From assembly GCA_947095985.1 (NCBI GenBank), contig CAMUPZ010000011.1, forward strand, positions 1 through 20,897: 20,897 bases of DNA. Direction: 5' to 3'. The notes under the pieces were generated by a model. The model saw only the letters and a program-made list of their open reading frames with translations, was not told the origin of the DNA and did no database searches. This DNA is from an uncultured Candidatus Saccharibacteria bacterium (lineage in GTDB: Bacteria > Patescibacteriota > Saccharimonadia > Saccharimonadales > Saccharimonadaceae). Made by a program: the position numbers and the translations under genes. Below, piece after piece: positions 7,405 through 13,327 of the stretch. Each line of letters opens with the position of its first letter. Position 1 is the first letter of the stretch.

Positions 7405-7475
7405 GCACTGTAAGTTGAGTAGGTTCTCGTCATTTAGATAATTTGATATACTAAAATTAGAGAGAAGACGGTGGG

Positions 7476-8141
7476 ATGGCAATAGACAAGAGAAAGACTA
7501 AATTTAGGATTAAGCGGCTCAGTCAAATTAAGACTTGGCAGTTGGTCATTTTATTGGTCATGTCTTCTTTTATTTCGGCAACATTTCTTCGTCTTAATAA
7601 TGTTGGTATGGTGGAGCGGCGAGAATCTGTGGAGAATGCTGACAAGACCGGTGACATAGTTAGTCTTCAGCGGCGTCTGTACGATTTGCAGAGATATGTT
7701 TCAACGCATATGAACGCTCATCCGGGCAAAATAGCCTTAGATCACGCCTACAAGAGAGTGTATGACCAGAAGCTAAAAGAATTTGAAGAGGTAATTAAAA
7801 ACCAATCCAATAACGATACGGTTTCAAAAGTGCGTTCCGTCTGCGATGCCAAGGCTCAGCGGGGCGGCTATGGTAGAGTTACGACGCAGGCAGACCCAAG
7901 ATATGTAAATTGTATTAATGAAGAATGGGAGAAGTATCCTGCCGCTAAGGTTGCTAATCTACAGTTTGAAGCTCCTTCTACTGAACCGTATTATCATACG
8001 TTTGTATCACCAGTGTGGTCTGCCGACTTTGCTGGATGGTCGCTGCTGGTGACAGTACTGATTGCTGTGATTATTATAGTGCGCCTGGTTATCTTGGGTG
8101 TATTAAAATTAATGTTGAAGCGACGAAATAAGCTTTTTTAG
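7476..8141 (+). CDS. Membrane protein with two TM segments, 221 aa
   Basis: A basic N-terminus (MAIDKRKTKFRIKRLSQIKTW) precedes TM1 at about 23-41; a hydrophilic domain of about 130 residues follows, then TM2 at about 187-212 (SLLVTVLIAVIIIVRLVIL) and a basic tail. The topology places the central domain outside the cell, with two cysteines (SVCDAKAQ and VNCINEEW) that could pair. The N-terminal side of this domain is predicted helical (LQRRLYDLQRYVSTHM). I recognise no family. A TATACT box at 7447-7452 lies about 24 nt before the ATG, so unlike its neighbours this gene appears to have a short leader. It diverges from murC. Confidence 0.82.
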   Translation: MAIDKRKTKFRIKRLSQIKTWQLVILLVMSSFISATFLRLNNVGMVERRESVENADKTGDIVSLQRRLYDLQRYVSTHMNAHPGKIALDHAYKRVYDQKLKEFEEVIKNQSNNDTVSKVRSVCDAKAQRGGYGRVTTQADPRYVNCINEEWEKYPAAKVANLQFEAPSTEPYYHTFVSPVWSADFAGWSLLVTVLIAVIIIVRLVILGVLKLMLKRRNKLF

Positions 8142-8142
8142 C

Positions 8143-8176
8143 TTGACAGGGGTGATATAGAGATAGTAATCTATAT
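8143..8176 (+). promoter_or_regulatory. Promoter with inverted repeat before the 68-aa gene
   Basis: TTGACA (8143-8148) begins 1 nt after the preceding stop. A -10-like TAGTAA/TAGTAAT lies at 8164-8170. A 7-bp inverted repeat, ATATAGA (8155-8161) and TCTATAT (8170-8176), straddles the spacer and -10 region and could be an operator. AGGAGG at 8192-8197 then serves the ATG at 8209. Confidence 0.55.
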
Positions 8177-8208
8177 AGGTATAGCATTAATAGGAGGTAT
8201 ATAACCAA

Positions 8209-8415
8209 ATGGCTTACAAGCATACCAATTCAAAGGGCATCACATACTACTTGCATAAGACTGACGTAACTTTGCGCGGCGGCAAGACTCAAACCATCTA
8301 TTTCTTCGCTAAGGTTGAGAAGAACGAGAAGGGCACTCCATGTGATTTGCCAGAAGATCGTATTGTAAAAGAAAATCCACGCAACGGTTTCTTGACAATC
8401 TCTAAGAAGAAATAG
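8209..8415 (+). CDS. Small conserved-looking protein, 68 aa
   Basis: A compact, Lys-rich soluble protein starting MAYKHTNSKGITYYLHKTDV and ending ENPRNGFLTISKKK. The alternation of short hydrophobic strands (ITYYLHK, TIYFFAKVEK) suggests a small beta-sheet fold. I believe similar short proteins occur in other candidate-phyla-radiation genomes, but I cannot name a family or a function. It has a strong AGGAGG sequence 11 nt before the ATG, a consensus TTGACA upstream and a codon pattern (many AAG and GGC codons) that fits an abundant protein. A strong terminator follows at 8477-8508. Confidence 0.8.
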   Translation: MAYKHTNSKGITYYLHKTDVTLRGGKTQTIYFFAKVEKNEKGTPCDLPEDRIVKENPRNGFLTISKKK

Positions 8416-8423
8416 TCTTTTGC

Positions 8424-8453
8424 TTGCACCATAAGCGTGTTTGGTGATATAGT
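8424..8453 (+). promoter_or_regulatory. Candidate promoter upstream of an orphan terminator
   Basis: TTGCAC (8424-8429), an 18-bp spacer and TATAGT (8448-8453), directly after the 68-aa gene. No ORF follows before the terminator at 8477-8508. Confidence 0.45.
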
Positions 8454-8459
8454 ATAACC

Positions 8460-8508
8460 AAACAAACAGGTGCCACAACTCCTCTGCAAAATAGCAGGGG
8501 AGTTTTTT
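8460..8508 (+). ncRNA. Candidate very short RNA (about 50 nt)
   Basis: If the promoter at 8424-8453 is used, the transcript would start near 8460 and end at the strong terminator at 8508. It would have about 17 unpaired bases (AACCAAACAAACAGGTGCC region) and then the terminator stem. There is no ORF. The alternative is that this is simply the 3' untranslated region of the 68-aa gene. Confidence 0.3.
8477..8508 (+). terminator. Intrinsic terminator
   Basis: AACTCCTCTGC (8477-8487) pairs with GCAGGGGAGTT (8494-8504) around a 6-nt loop, with one G-T pair, followed by a run of six T. It is the clearest intrinsic terminator in the window. Confidence 0.88.
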
Positions 8509-8553
8509 GATGAGGTTGATTATTTGTGGATATTGTGATATAATAGCTAATAT

Positions 8554-9045
8554 ATGAAGTCGAAGACGGTTGAAGTGTTGAAGCTTGCTAGACCGAACAG
8601 AGCGGGCATTATTGATGTTGTTGATTCGGACGGTAATGTTGTGCCGCTGGATTATTCAGGTGAAGATTTTGTTCCTGATGTGAATAGTTGTAGTGGTAAA
8701 GATTTTACAAAGAGAAATAGAACTATAGTTGAGATGTGTGATCTTTTCGGCGGGATTCGTAGTCGTGCTGGCTTTGCCGAATATCATAGAGATCGTGGCG
8801 ACTATGATCGAGCTCGTCGCATAGAAAGAAACAGGGGTAGTGATATTTCTGAAGTTGGCAGGCTTGCTATAAATGCTTGTGAAGTATGTCCACTTAAGCT
8901 TGATTGTAAACTGTATGGTAAATTAGGGAATGCTGTCCTAAATAATGCTATTGATTATAAAAAGGTTCGCGCGGCTACATCTCTGACTAAAGCGGGTAAG
9001 AAACGTTCGGGTTGGAATAAGGGTTGCATAGATAATAATGCGTAA
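8554..9045 (+). CDS. Cys-rich protein with a WhiB-like C-x2-C-x5-C motif, 163 aa
   Basis: Residues 109-118 read C-EV-C-PLKLD-C, followed by KLYGK. This matches the C-x2-C-P-x4-C-x2-YA pattern of WhiB-type Fe-S regulators of Actinobacteria. Two further cysteines lie upstream, C46 in NSCSGKDF (compare the WhiB A-C-x-G-x-D-x-x-x-F element) and C62 in MCDLFGG, giving enough ligands for a [4Fe-4S] cluster. The GVWGG turn that usually follows in WhiB is not visible, and the spacing from the first cysteines is longer than normal. The C-terminus is basic (TKAGKKRSGWNKG), which suits nucleic acid binding. A TATAAT box lies 9 nt before the ATG. A regulator or other nucleic-acid-binding Fe-S protein is an inference; a plain zinc-binding protein is the main alternative. 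Confidence 0.75.
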   Translation: MKSKTVEVLKLARPNRAGIIDVVDSDGNVVPLDYSGEDFVPDVNSCSGKDFTKRNRTIVEMCDLFGGIRSRAGFAEYHRDRGDYDRARRIERNRGSDISEVGRLAINACEVCPLKLDCKLYGKLGNAVLNNAIDYKKVRAATSLTKAGKKRSGWNKGCIDNNA

Positions 9046-9082
9046 AGAAAAACCCCCTTCTGAAAGAAGAGGGGTTTTTCTT
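9045..9082. terminator. Bidirectional terminator between WhiB-like gene and tRNA-fMet
   Basis: A 12-bp outer stem (9045-9056 with 9071-9082, AAGAAAAACCCC with GGGGTTTTTCTT) carries A and T runs on its two arms, so it can stop transcription from both sides: the plus-strand gene and the minus-strand initiator tRNA. Confidence 0.85.
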
Positions 9083-9158
9083 GGTGGCGGGGGTAGGATT
9101 TGAACCTACGACCTTTTGGTTATGAGCCAAACGAGCTACCAGGCTGCTCTACCCCGCG
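9082..9158 (-). tRNA. Initiator tRNA-fMet (anticodon CAU)
   Basis: A 77-nt cloverleaf with CCA encoded. Initiator features are the unpaired position 1 with 72 (C and C here), the D arm GAGC-AGCCTGGTA-GCTC as in E. coli tRNA-fMet, and anticodon loop CTCATAA. The anticodon stem is TTTGG/CCAAA, so pair 29-41 is T-A instead of the usual G-C of the three-GC initiator signature. Confidence 0.92.
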
Positions 9159-9168
9159 ATACCTAGTT

Positions 9169-9197
9169 ATAATATCAGGTTGGCGTAATAATTGCAA
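9169..9197 (-). promoter_or_regulatory. Promoter of tRNA-fMet
   Basis: On the minus strand TTGCAA (9192-9197), a 17-bp spacer and TATTAT (9169-9174), with 10 nt to the tRNA 5' end. Confidence 0.7.
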
Positions 9198-9201
9198 CAA
9201 G

Positions 9202-9627
9202 TTAGCGTCTGCGACTATTCCCGCCAAACAAAAAGTTCATCCATTGTTGGAAATTACTGTCGGTTCTTACAGTGTTTGGTGTGGGTTTTTCTATAGCAGC
9301 CGCATCTTCGAATGACTGGGTGATTAGCTGCCTCTCACCAGGTAGACCTTTGCCAGTTCGTTGCCTGAGGGTCAGCTCTTGATATTCTTCACTTTGGTAG
9401 TATTTTGACTCATATTCCAGCAGGGAAACTTGTAGCTTCTCGATCTCTACTTGCTGGCGTTTATTCTCAATAGTGCGCTGCAACTCGTAATTTTTTTGCA
9501 TTGATTCAATAGAGCCCCAGGCCCAACTCATGGCAATTAAAACAGCCACAGCAATAACAATATTATTTAAAGTTAAATAATCGTGCTGTATTCTGTAGAT
9601 TAATCGTTTGAGTTTTAGTTTGTTCAT
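9202..9627 (-). CDS. FtsB/DivIC-like septum formation initiator protein
   Basis: A 141-aa bitopic membrane protein: a basic N-terminus, one TM at about 21-40 (NNIVIAVAVLIAMSWAWGS), then a coiled coil from about 41 to 80 (MQKNYELQRTIENKRQQVEIEKLQ). After it comes a YYQSEEYQELTLRQRTGKGLPGE segment, which matches the conserved end of the DivIC/FtsB family (Y-x-EE-x-A-R-x-x-G-x-x-x-PGE). The C-terminal 40 residues are polar and ill-defined. Its role would be in the divisome, linking FtsQ/DivIB and FtsL. It lies just upstream of the initiator tRNA on the same strand, which has its own promoter. Placement in the family is based on architecture and the end motif. Confidence 0.82.
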   Translation of the reverse strand: MNKLKLKRLIYRIQHDYLTLNNIVIAVAVLIAMSWAWGSIESMQKNYELQRTIENKRQQVEIEKLQVSLLEYESKYYQSEEYQELTLRQRTGKGLPGERQLITQSFEDAAAIEKPTPNTVRTDSNFQQWMNFLFGGNSRRR

Positions 9628-9719
9628 TTTACAAATTTAATAGTTACCACATAATATTGTAGCAGGAATAATAAAAATATTCATCTTATGATTAAAATAG
9701 ACATGTTATAATATGGGTT

Positions 9720-10220
9720 ATGAATGGAGGCGACAAAGCAATGAAAATCGACAATCAAACAGACAATCTTGCGGCAACACAGGAAAGTAGTCAATCGTGG
9801 AGTGTAAGTAATAATCAAAATGGCGGCTTGAAATCGATTAGTCAGCCTATGGAAGACGGTATGTGGGGTACTTTTGCTATAAAGCACTCTTATTTGGGGA
9901 GAGTTAAGCTTAAGTCGCGTAGTGTATGGGCTGTTCTGTCTATGGTATGCTCCATGATTCCTGTAATTATCTGGACTTATTGCTTTATAGCATCTGGCGG
10001 TGACACCCAAGAGAATGGTCGAGGTGCAGTTTGGGGGCTTATCTTTTTTTATTATTTTACAGTGGGCTTTCCTCTAGCAGGATTGTCTATAGTTTTTGGC
10101 GCGGCGGGGTTGAATACGAGGCTAGATCGGCTAGCGCGCATAAGCTTATCTATCAAGATGTTGACTATATCTGCTGTAACTATATTAATATTATGGCTTA
10201 TATTTAAGCCTCGTGTATAA
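9720..10220 (+). CDS. Membrane protein with N-terminal polar tail, 166 aa
   Basis: The first 60 residues are polar and rich in Asn, Gln and Ser (low complexity), followed by three membrane segments at about 69-91, 104-127 and 144-162. No family is recognised; the arrangement recalls small DUF4190-like membrane proteins (Gly-rich turn, two to three TMs), but this is weak. Two starts are possible: ATG 9720, 7 nt after a perfect TATAAT (9707-9712), and ATG 9741, which has GGAGG 11 nt upstream. I use the first because it fits the leaderless pattern of the window; the second would give 159 residues. Confidence 0.75.
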   Translation: MNGGDKAMKIDNQTDNLAATQESSQSWSVSNNQNGGLKSISQPMEDGMWGTFAIKHSYLGRVKLKSRSVWAVLSMVCSMIPVIIWTYCFIASGGDTQENGRGAVWGLIFFYYFTVGFPLAGLSIVFGAAGLNTRLDRLARISLSIKMLTISAVTILILWLIFKPRV

Positions 10221-10227
10221 AATCAGG

Positions 10228-10243
10228 CCGATAAATATATCGG
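10228..10243 (+). terminator. Weak hairpin after the 166-aa gene
   Basis: CCGATA (10228-10233) pairs with TATCGG (10238-10243) around a 4-nt loop, 8 nt after the stop codon; AT-rich sequence follows but there is no clean T run. Confidence 0.4.
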
Positions 10244-10278
10244 GTACTATAATAATTTATGATTACAAATTTGCTATT

Positions 10279-10298
10279 AAAAAATGGCGAAAACGCCA
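10279..10298 (-). terminator. Intrinsic terminator of the tRNA at 10313-10388
   Basis: On the minus strand TGGCG (10298-10294) and CGCCA (10289-10285) form a stem with a 4-nt TTTT loop, followed by a run of six T (10284-10279). Confidence 0.75.
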
Positions 10299-10312
10299 AG
10301 TTATATAGTTTG

Positions 10313-10388
10313 TGGTGGGGGCGGCTGGGATCGAACCAGCGACCAATCGGTTATGAGCCGACTGCTCTAACCCCTGAGCTACGCCCCC
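10313..10388 (-). tRNA. tRNA with anticodon CAU, probably Ile2
   Basis: A 76-nt cloverleaf with CCA encoded; acceptor GGGGGCG/CGCCCCC, D arm GCTC...GAGC, anticodon loop CTCATAA, T loop TTCGATC. The run from the D arm to the T stem (GGTTAGAGCAG...CTCATAA...TTGGTCGCTGG) is closer to E. coli tRNA-Ile2, which TilS converts to read AUA, than to elongator tRNA-Met. Assignment between Ile2 and elongator Met is an inference. Confidence 0.85.
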
Positions 10389-10397
10389 GTAGAGCTT

Positions 10398-10403
10398 ATT
10401 ATA
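10398..10403 (-). promoter_or_regulatory. -10 box of the CAU tRNA
   Basis: Perfect TATAAT on the minus strand, 9 nt before the mature tRNA 5' end, located in the short gap after the flavoprotein gene. The -35 region is poor. The tRNA can thus be made independently of the upstream operon. Confidence 0.6.
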
Positions 10404-10418
10404 GCGCATCAGAGGTAA

Positions 10419-11792
10419 TTAGAGAAGTTTTCCAGCGGCAATTCGTACAGCTTCTGACCAGGAGGTGAAACAGTGTGGCGTGGAAGCTAGTTCATCACTG
10501 GTGATTTTATGTCTAACTGCTAGAGAGAGTTCAGCTATTATGTCGCTGCCGTGCGGTCCGACGATTGTTGCCCCAATAATTACTCGTCTTTGATTAATAA
10601 TTAGCTTCACAAATCCTGTCCGCTGGTCAGTGATATTGCTGCGTACGGCGGTTGCCAGTGGAACAACTGCTATTTTTACTTTTATGCCTTTCTTTCGGCA
10701 ATCATTTTCATTCATGCCTACTTGGGCAATTTCTGGCTGTGTAAAAGCTACTTGTAAACGTGGTGAATTATCCAACTTTATCCTATTGTTGTGTAGTAAA
10801 TTATGAGCAGCTATACGACTTTGGTTCAAGACCTCGTGGGTTTGGATGGTAGCATCCACGACACTTCCAGCAGCAAAAATATGTCGCGTAGAGGTTCTTA
10901 GGGAAGAGTCGACAGAAACACCTTTTCTTGTGTATTTTACGCCAGCATTTTCTAATCCCAAGTCTGTCGCAGGTATTTGTTGGTCGGCAATTAAAATTTC
11001 ATCGACACGTACTGTTTTCTCAACTTGGCCCTGTAGGAAAGTAATGCGTTTTTGGATAGAAGATTTTTGGATTGAAATAACTTTGGTGTAGGTCAGGACG
11101 GATATATTGCGGTTTTTCTTTGCATCGTTAGTTAGGAGGTTGCTAACTTCCTCATCAAAATTCGGCAAGATTCGTGATGACTCTTCTGCTATATAGACTT
11201 TAGTGCCTAAAACTGAGAATATATGAGCCAGCTCCAGGGCTGTAGTGCTCGACCCTATGACAAATATGGTCTTTGGTAGTCGCTTCAGATTGAAGATAGT
11301 TTTTGGGGTGTGGTATGTAGTGTTTTCTAATCCAGGAATTTTTGGAATTTGCCAATCAGAGCCAGTGGCAATAAGGAATTTGCGGGCCGATAAGTGTCTG
11401 CGATTTACGGCAATTTCGTTTGGGCTTAAGAAATGGGCGTTTCCTGCAAACACGCTAATGCCTTGTTTCTCATAGTAGCGACGGTTTCCGCCGGCGCCAG
11501 TTCTTTTGGTGACGACGTCTTTCCAGGAGAGTAGGGAGGGGTAGTTATAGCCAACAGAGTTAGTGCGTAGCCCAAATTTAGCGGCATTTTTGGCAATCTG
11601 ATAAGTGTTGATGGTGTAGGACATAAATCCGGTCGGTACGTCTCCCCAATTTGGTGATTCCCCGCCAAATGTTGATTTTTCTACAACAGCAACTTTTTTA
11701 CCAGCACTAGCCAATATGCTTGCTGCTGGCGAACCGCCAGCGCCGCTACCAATTACGATATAGTCATAGTCAAATGTCGGTTTTTGTGACAT
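10419..11792 (-). CDS. Class I pyridine nucleotide-disulfide reductase homologue lacking redox cysteines
   Basis: A 457-aa flavoprotein related to mercuric reductase and dihydrolipoamide dehydrogenase. The FAD site is YIVIGSGAGGSPAA (11-24), the NAD(P) site FVIGSSTTALELA lies mid-protein, a second FAD contact is HIFAAGSVVDA, and the C-terminal dimerisation domain is complete. The redox-active segment, normally GG-x-C-x-N-x-G-C-x-P-x-K, reads GGESPNWGDVPTG (43-55): both cysteines (here S46 and D51) and the lysine are replaced. The C-terminal catalytic HP-x-x-x-x-E element is PHCFTSWSE, keeping His and Glu. Disulfide reduction is therefore not expected; a direct NAD(P)H-flavin activity is possible. 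It has a GGAG sequence before its ATG and follows the ATP-cone gene by 8 bp, so it is the last gene of a three-gene operon. Confidence 0.9.
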   Translation of the reverse strand: MSQKPTFDYDYIVIGSGAGGSPAASILASAGKKVAVVEKSTFGGESPNWGDVPTGFMSYTINTYQIAKNAAKFGLRTNSVGYNYPSLLSWKDVVTKRTGAGGNRRYYEKQGISVFAGNAHFLSPNEIAVNRRHLSARKFLIATGSDWQIPKIPGLENTTYHTPKTIFNLKRLPKTIFVIGSSTTALELAHIFSVLGTKVYIAEESSRILPNFDEEVSNLLTNDAKKNRNISVLTYTKVISIQKSSIQKRITFLQGQVEKTVRVDEILIADQQIPATDLGLENAGVKYTRKGVSVDSSLRTSTRHIFAAGSVVDATIQTHEVLNQSRIAAHNLLHNNRIKLDNSPRLQVAFTQPEIAQVGMNENDCRKKGIKVKIAVVPLATAVRSNITDQRTGFVKLIINQRRVIIGATIVGPHGSDIIAELSLAVRHKITSDELASTPHCFTSWSEAVRIAAGKLL

Positions 11793-11800
11793 TAAATCTC

Positions 11801-12088
11801 CTAAATTATAGTTTTATAATTCTTATATAAATAAGCGGCGTCGGGATGTAGGTCTTTCATAATACGCTGAGCTTGTCGTCGAATGTCGGCAGAAGTTATT
11901 TCCGGGCGAGTTTCACACCAATTCATAACACCTAAAGTGACGGTTTTTGCAATATCCTGAGCCTGTCCTTCTGGCGTGCGAACGCTCAGGCAGGTAGCAA
12001 ATATAGAATTATGTAGCTTATCGGGGCTAAATTCTTCTGGCGGTCGCTTCCCTTGTTTTGTAACATAAATTTGCTCGGATCTTACCAT
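11801..12088 (-). CDS. Stand-alone ATP-cone domain protein, 95 aa
   Basis: The sequence YVTKQGKRPPEEFSPDKLHNSIFATCLS, followed by helices ending in ADIRRQAQRIMKDLHPDAAYLYKNYK, matches the ATP-cone, the nucleotide-sensing domain of NrdR and of ribonucleotide reductases. There is no N-terminal zinc ribbon, so this is not NrdR, and no attached reductase. It probably binds ATP or dATP and acts as a small sensor or regulator; its partner is unknown. GGAGGT lies 7 nt before the ATG, and the gene overlaps the end of the upstream membrane protein gene by 7 bp, which indicates translational coupling. The downstream gene is the cysteine-less flavoprotein. Confidence 0.85.
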   Translation of the reverse strand: MVRSEQIYVTKQGKRPPEEFSPDKLHNSIFATCLSVRTPEGQAQDIAKTVTLGVMNWCETRPEITSADIRRQAQRIMKDLHPDAAYLYKNYKTII

Positions 12089-12819
12089 AGGCTACCTCCG
12101 TAGCTGATTACGCCGATAACGCGATCGACAAACATAAAGGCGGCTAAGATAAGTAAGCTTCCGCCGCTTGCAAATTGTATAAATCGTTTATGGTTTTCTC
12201 GCCATTTTTGCAGACTAGAAATATTGTGACCGCCGCCGACTAGCACGATGATAATTAAAAGGGGCAGTATTGATATGATGATATAAGTGACGATGCCGGC
12301 AACTTGTAGCAATGGGTTTGGTAGGGTGATTATGGCTAGACTAGCAGCGACAATTGGCGCAATGACGAAGATAATTTCTGCAATTACACTGGTTAGGCCT
12401 AGAGCAAAACTTTCAAAAGAGTTTTTAGTCTTTTTGGTGCGTTTATTTAGATAATCAGCAAAACCGCGCGGAATCCATAATGAGGTGCCAGGCTGGCGGC
12501 GATAATAAAATGCCCAGATGGCGATACCTAGCCCAAACATCATCCCAGAAACAATTGCAGCAACGAGCTGCTCGGCACTGGTGACGTGATGGATTAACAG
12601 AGATAAAAAGTAAGAAACCGAGCTAATTAGTAGTAGAGTGGTGGTTAATACACCAATCACAAAACTGTTGCTCATGCGAAAGATTTTTCGTTGAGCGGTT
12701 TTTTTGCCAATTGAATGACCGCTTAGTAGTGTCAATACACTGACACTTAGTTGAAAGCTGGCGTGGATAATTGCCGCAAAAACTATGATGGCTAGCGATG
12801 AGATTGTTACTGGGGTCAT
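12082..12819 (-). CDS. Polytopic membrane protein, 245 aa
   Basis: Six membrane segments are visible (about residues 5-27, 52-75, 84-106, 140-165, 172-200, 220-240 from the chosen start), with a cytoplasmic-looking basic loop around NKRTKKTKNSFESF in the middle. The duplicated three-plus-three arrangement and Gly/Pro-rich helices resemble DsbD/CcdA or LysE-type transporters, but I see no conserved cysteine pair and cannot name a family. Start: the ORF could begin at GTG 12843, but the TACACT -10 box (12845-12850) would then overlap the start, whereas ATG 12819 is preceded by GGGGAAGGA and fits. It heads an operon with the ATP-cone and flavoprotein genes, so a membrane redox or transport unit is a plausible inference. 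Confidence 0.82.
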   Translation of the reverse strand: MTPVTISSLAIIVFAAIIHASFQLSVSVLTLLSGHSIGKKTAQRKIFRMSNSFVIGVLTTTLLLISSVSYFLSLLIHHVTSAEQLVAAIVSGMMFGLGIAIWAFYYRRQPGTSLWIPRGFADYLNKRTKKTKNSFESFALGLTSVIAEIIFVIAPIVAASLAIITLPNPLLQVAGIVTYIIISILPLLIIIVLVGGGHNISSLQKWRENHKRFIQFASGGSLLILAAFMFVDRVIGVISYGGSLW

Positions 12820-12960
12820 GTTTGTGTATAAATCCTTCCCCACTAGTGTAGCACAAGCGGAATAAAAAGGTAAATAATAGGCTAAAAAGGTATTGCTTTT
12901 TTGTCAAATTTATGATAGTATAAGGACAGTTAAATAATTAACACAAAAAGGAAAAACATC

Positions 12961-13125
12961 ATGGAAATAAATATCAGCGAATTGTCTGAATTTTTAGAGG
13001 TAACTCGAAAAAAGGAATTGGCAACTTGGGATAGACAGCGCAATTCGTGGGAGCTGGATAGTTTTGTGTCGCGACAGCTGGCTGCCTTAGATGGTGTTCA
13101 ATCTGATGAATTAGAGTTAATCTAG
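12961..13125 (+). CDS. Small acidic helical protein, 54 aa
   Basis: Encodes MEINISELSEFLEVTRKKEL and a tail ending DGVQSDELELI. Predicted helical with a heptad-like pattern (LSEFLEV, WELDSFVSRQLAAL) and net negative charge. No family is recognised. Support: an AAAAAGGAAAAA sequence stands just before the ATG, a promoter-like TTGCTT-17 bp-TAGTAT lies at 12893-12921, and a hairpin follows the stop. The gene sits alone between the divergent membrane-protein operon and the Met tRNA on the other strand. Confidence 0.6.
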   Translation: MEINISELSEFLEVTRKKELATWDRQRNSWELDSFVSRQLAALDGVQSDELELI

Positions 13126-13130
13126 TTATA

Positions 13131-13157
13131 TAAAATTCCTCGCCAGCTGACGAGGAA
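13131..13157. terminator. Hairpin between 54-aa gene and tRNA-Met
   Basis: TTCCTCG (13136-13142) pairs with CGAGGAA (13151-13157) around an 8-nt loop. On the minus strand the stem runs into TTTTATATAA, on the plus strand into AATGG, so it probably ends the tRNA transcript and perhaps also the 54-aa gene. Confidence 0.6.
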
Positions 13158-13170
13158 AATGGATAATTTC

Positions 13171-13247
13171 TGGTAGCACCGGGTGGACCCGAACCACCGA
13201 CCTCAGGCTTATGAGTCCTGCGCTCTAACCAGCTGAGCTACGGTGCC
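13171..13247 (-). tRNA. tRNA with anticodon CAU, probably elongator Met
   Basis: A 77-nt cloverleaf with CCA encoded; acceptor GGCACCG/CGGTGCT (G1-T72 wobble), D arm GCTCAGCTGGTTAGAGC, anticodon stem CAGGA/GCCTG with loop CTCATAA region, T arm GGTGG/CCACC. The pattern fits elongator tRNA-Met better than Ile2; this is an inference. Confidence 0.87.
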
Positions 13248-13258
13248 ACGACTCATTG

Positions 13259-13287
13259 ATTGTAACAGATAGTACAGATTTTGCCAA
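13259..13287 (-). promoter_or_regulatory. Promoter of tRNA at 13171-13247
   Basis: On the minus strand TTGGCA (13282-13287), a 17-bp spacer and TACAAT (13259-13264), with 11 nt to the tRNA 5' end. Confidence 0.7.
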
Positions 13288-13327
13288 ATACGTTTTGGGT
13301 ATAAGTATTTTGTGAGATAATAGATGG

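Noticed and set aside
7393..7482. 30-residue N-terminal extension of MurC
   Set aside because: The extension crosses the murC -10 box and has no family similarity; the conserved start MRIYFSGIGG begins at 7392.
9100..9315. Plus-strand ORF (NLRPFGYEPNELPG)
   Set aside because: Antisense of the initiator tRNA and of the DivIC-like gene; not a gene.
10259..10468. Plus-strand ORF of 69 codons with a TATAAT box upstream (contains RLGSNQRPIGYEPTAL)
   Set aside because: Most of it is the antisense strand of the CAU tRNA at 10313-10388 and the end of the flavoprotein gene; such peptides are a known artefact of tRNA antisense translation.
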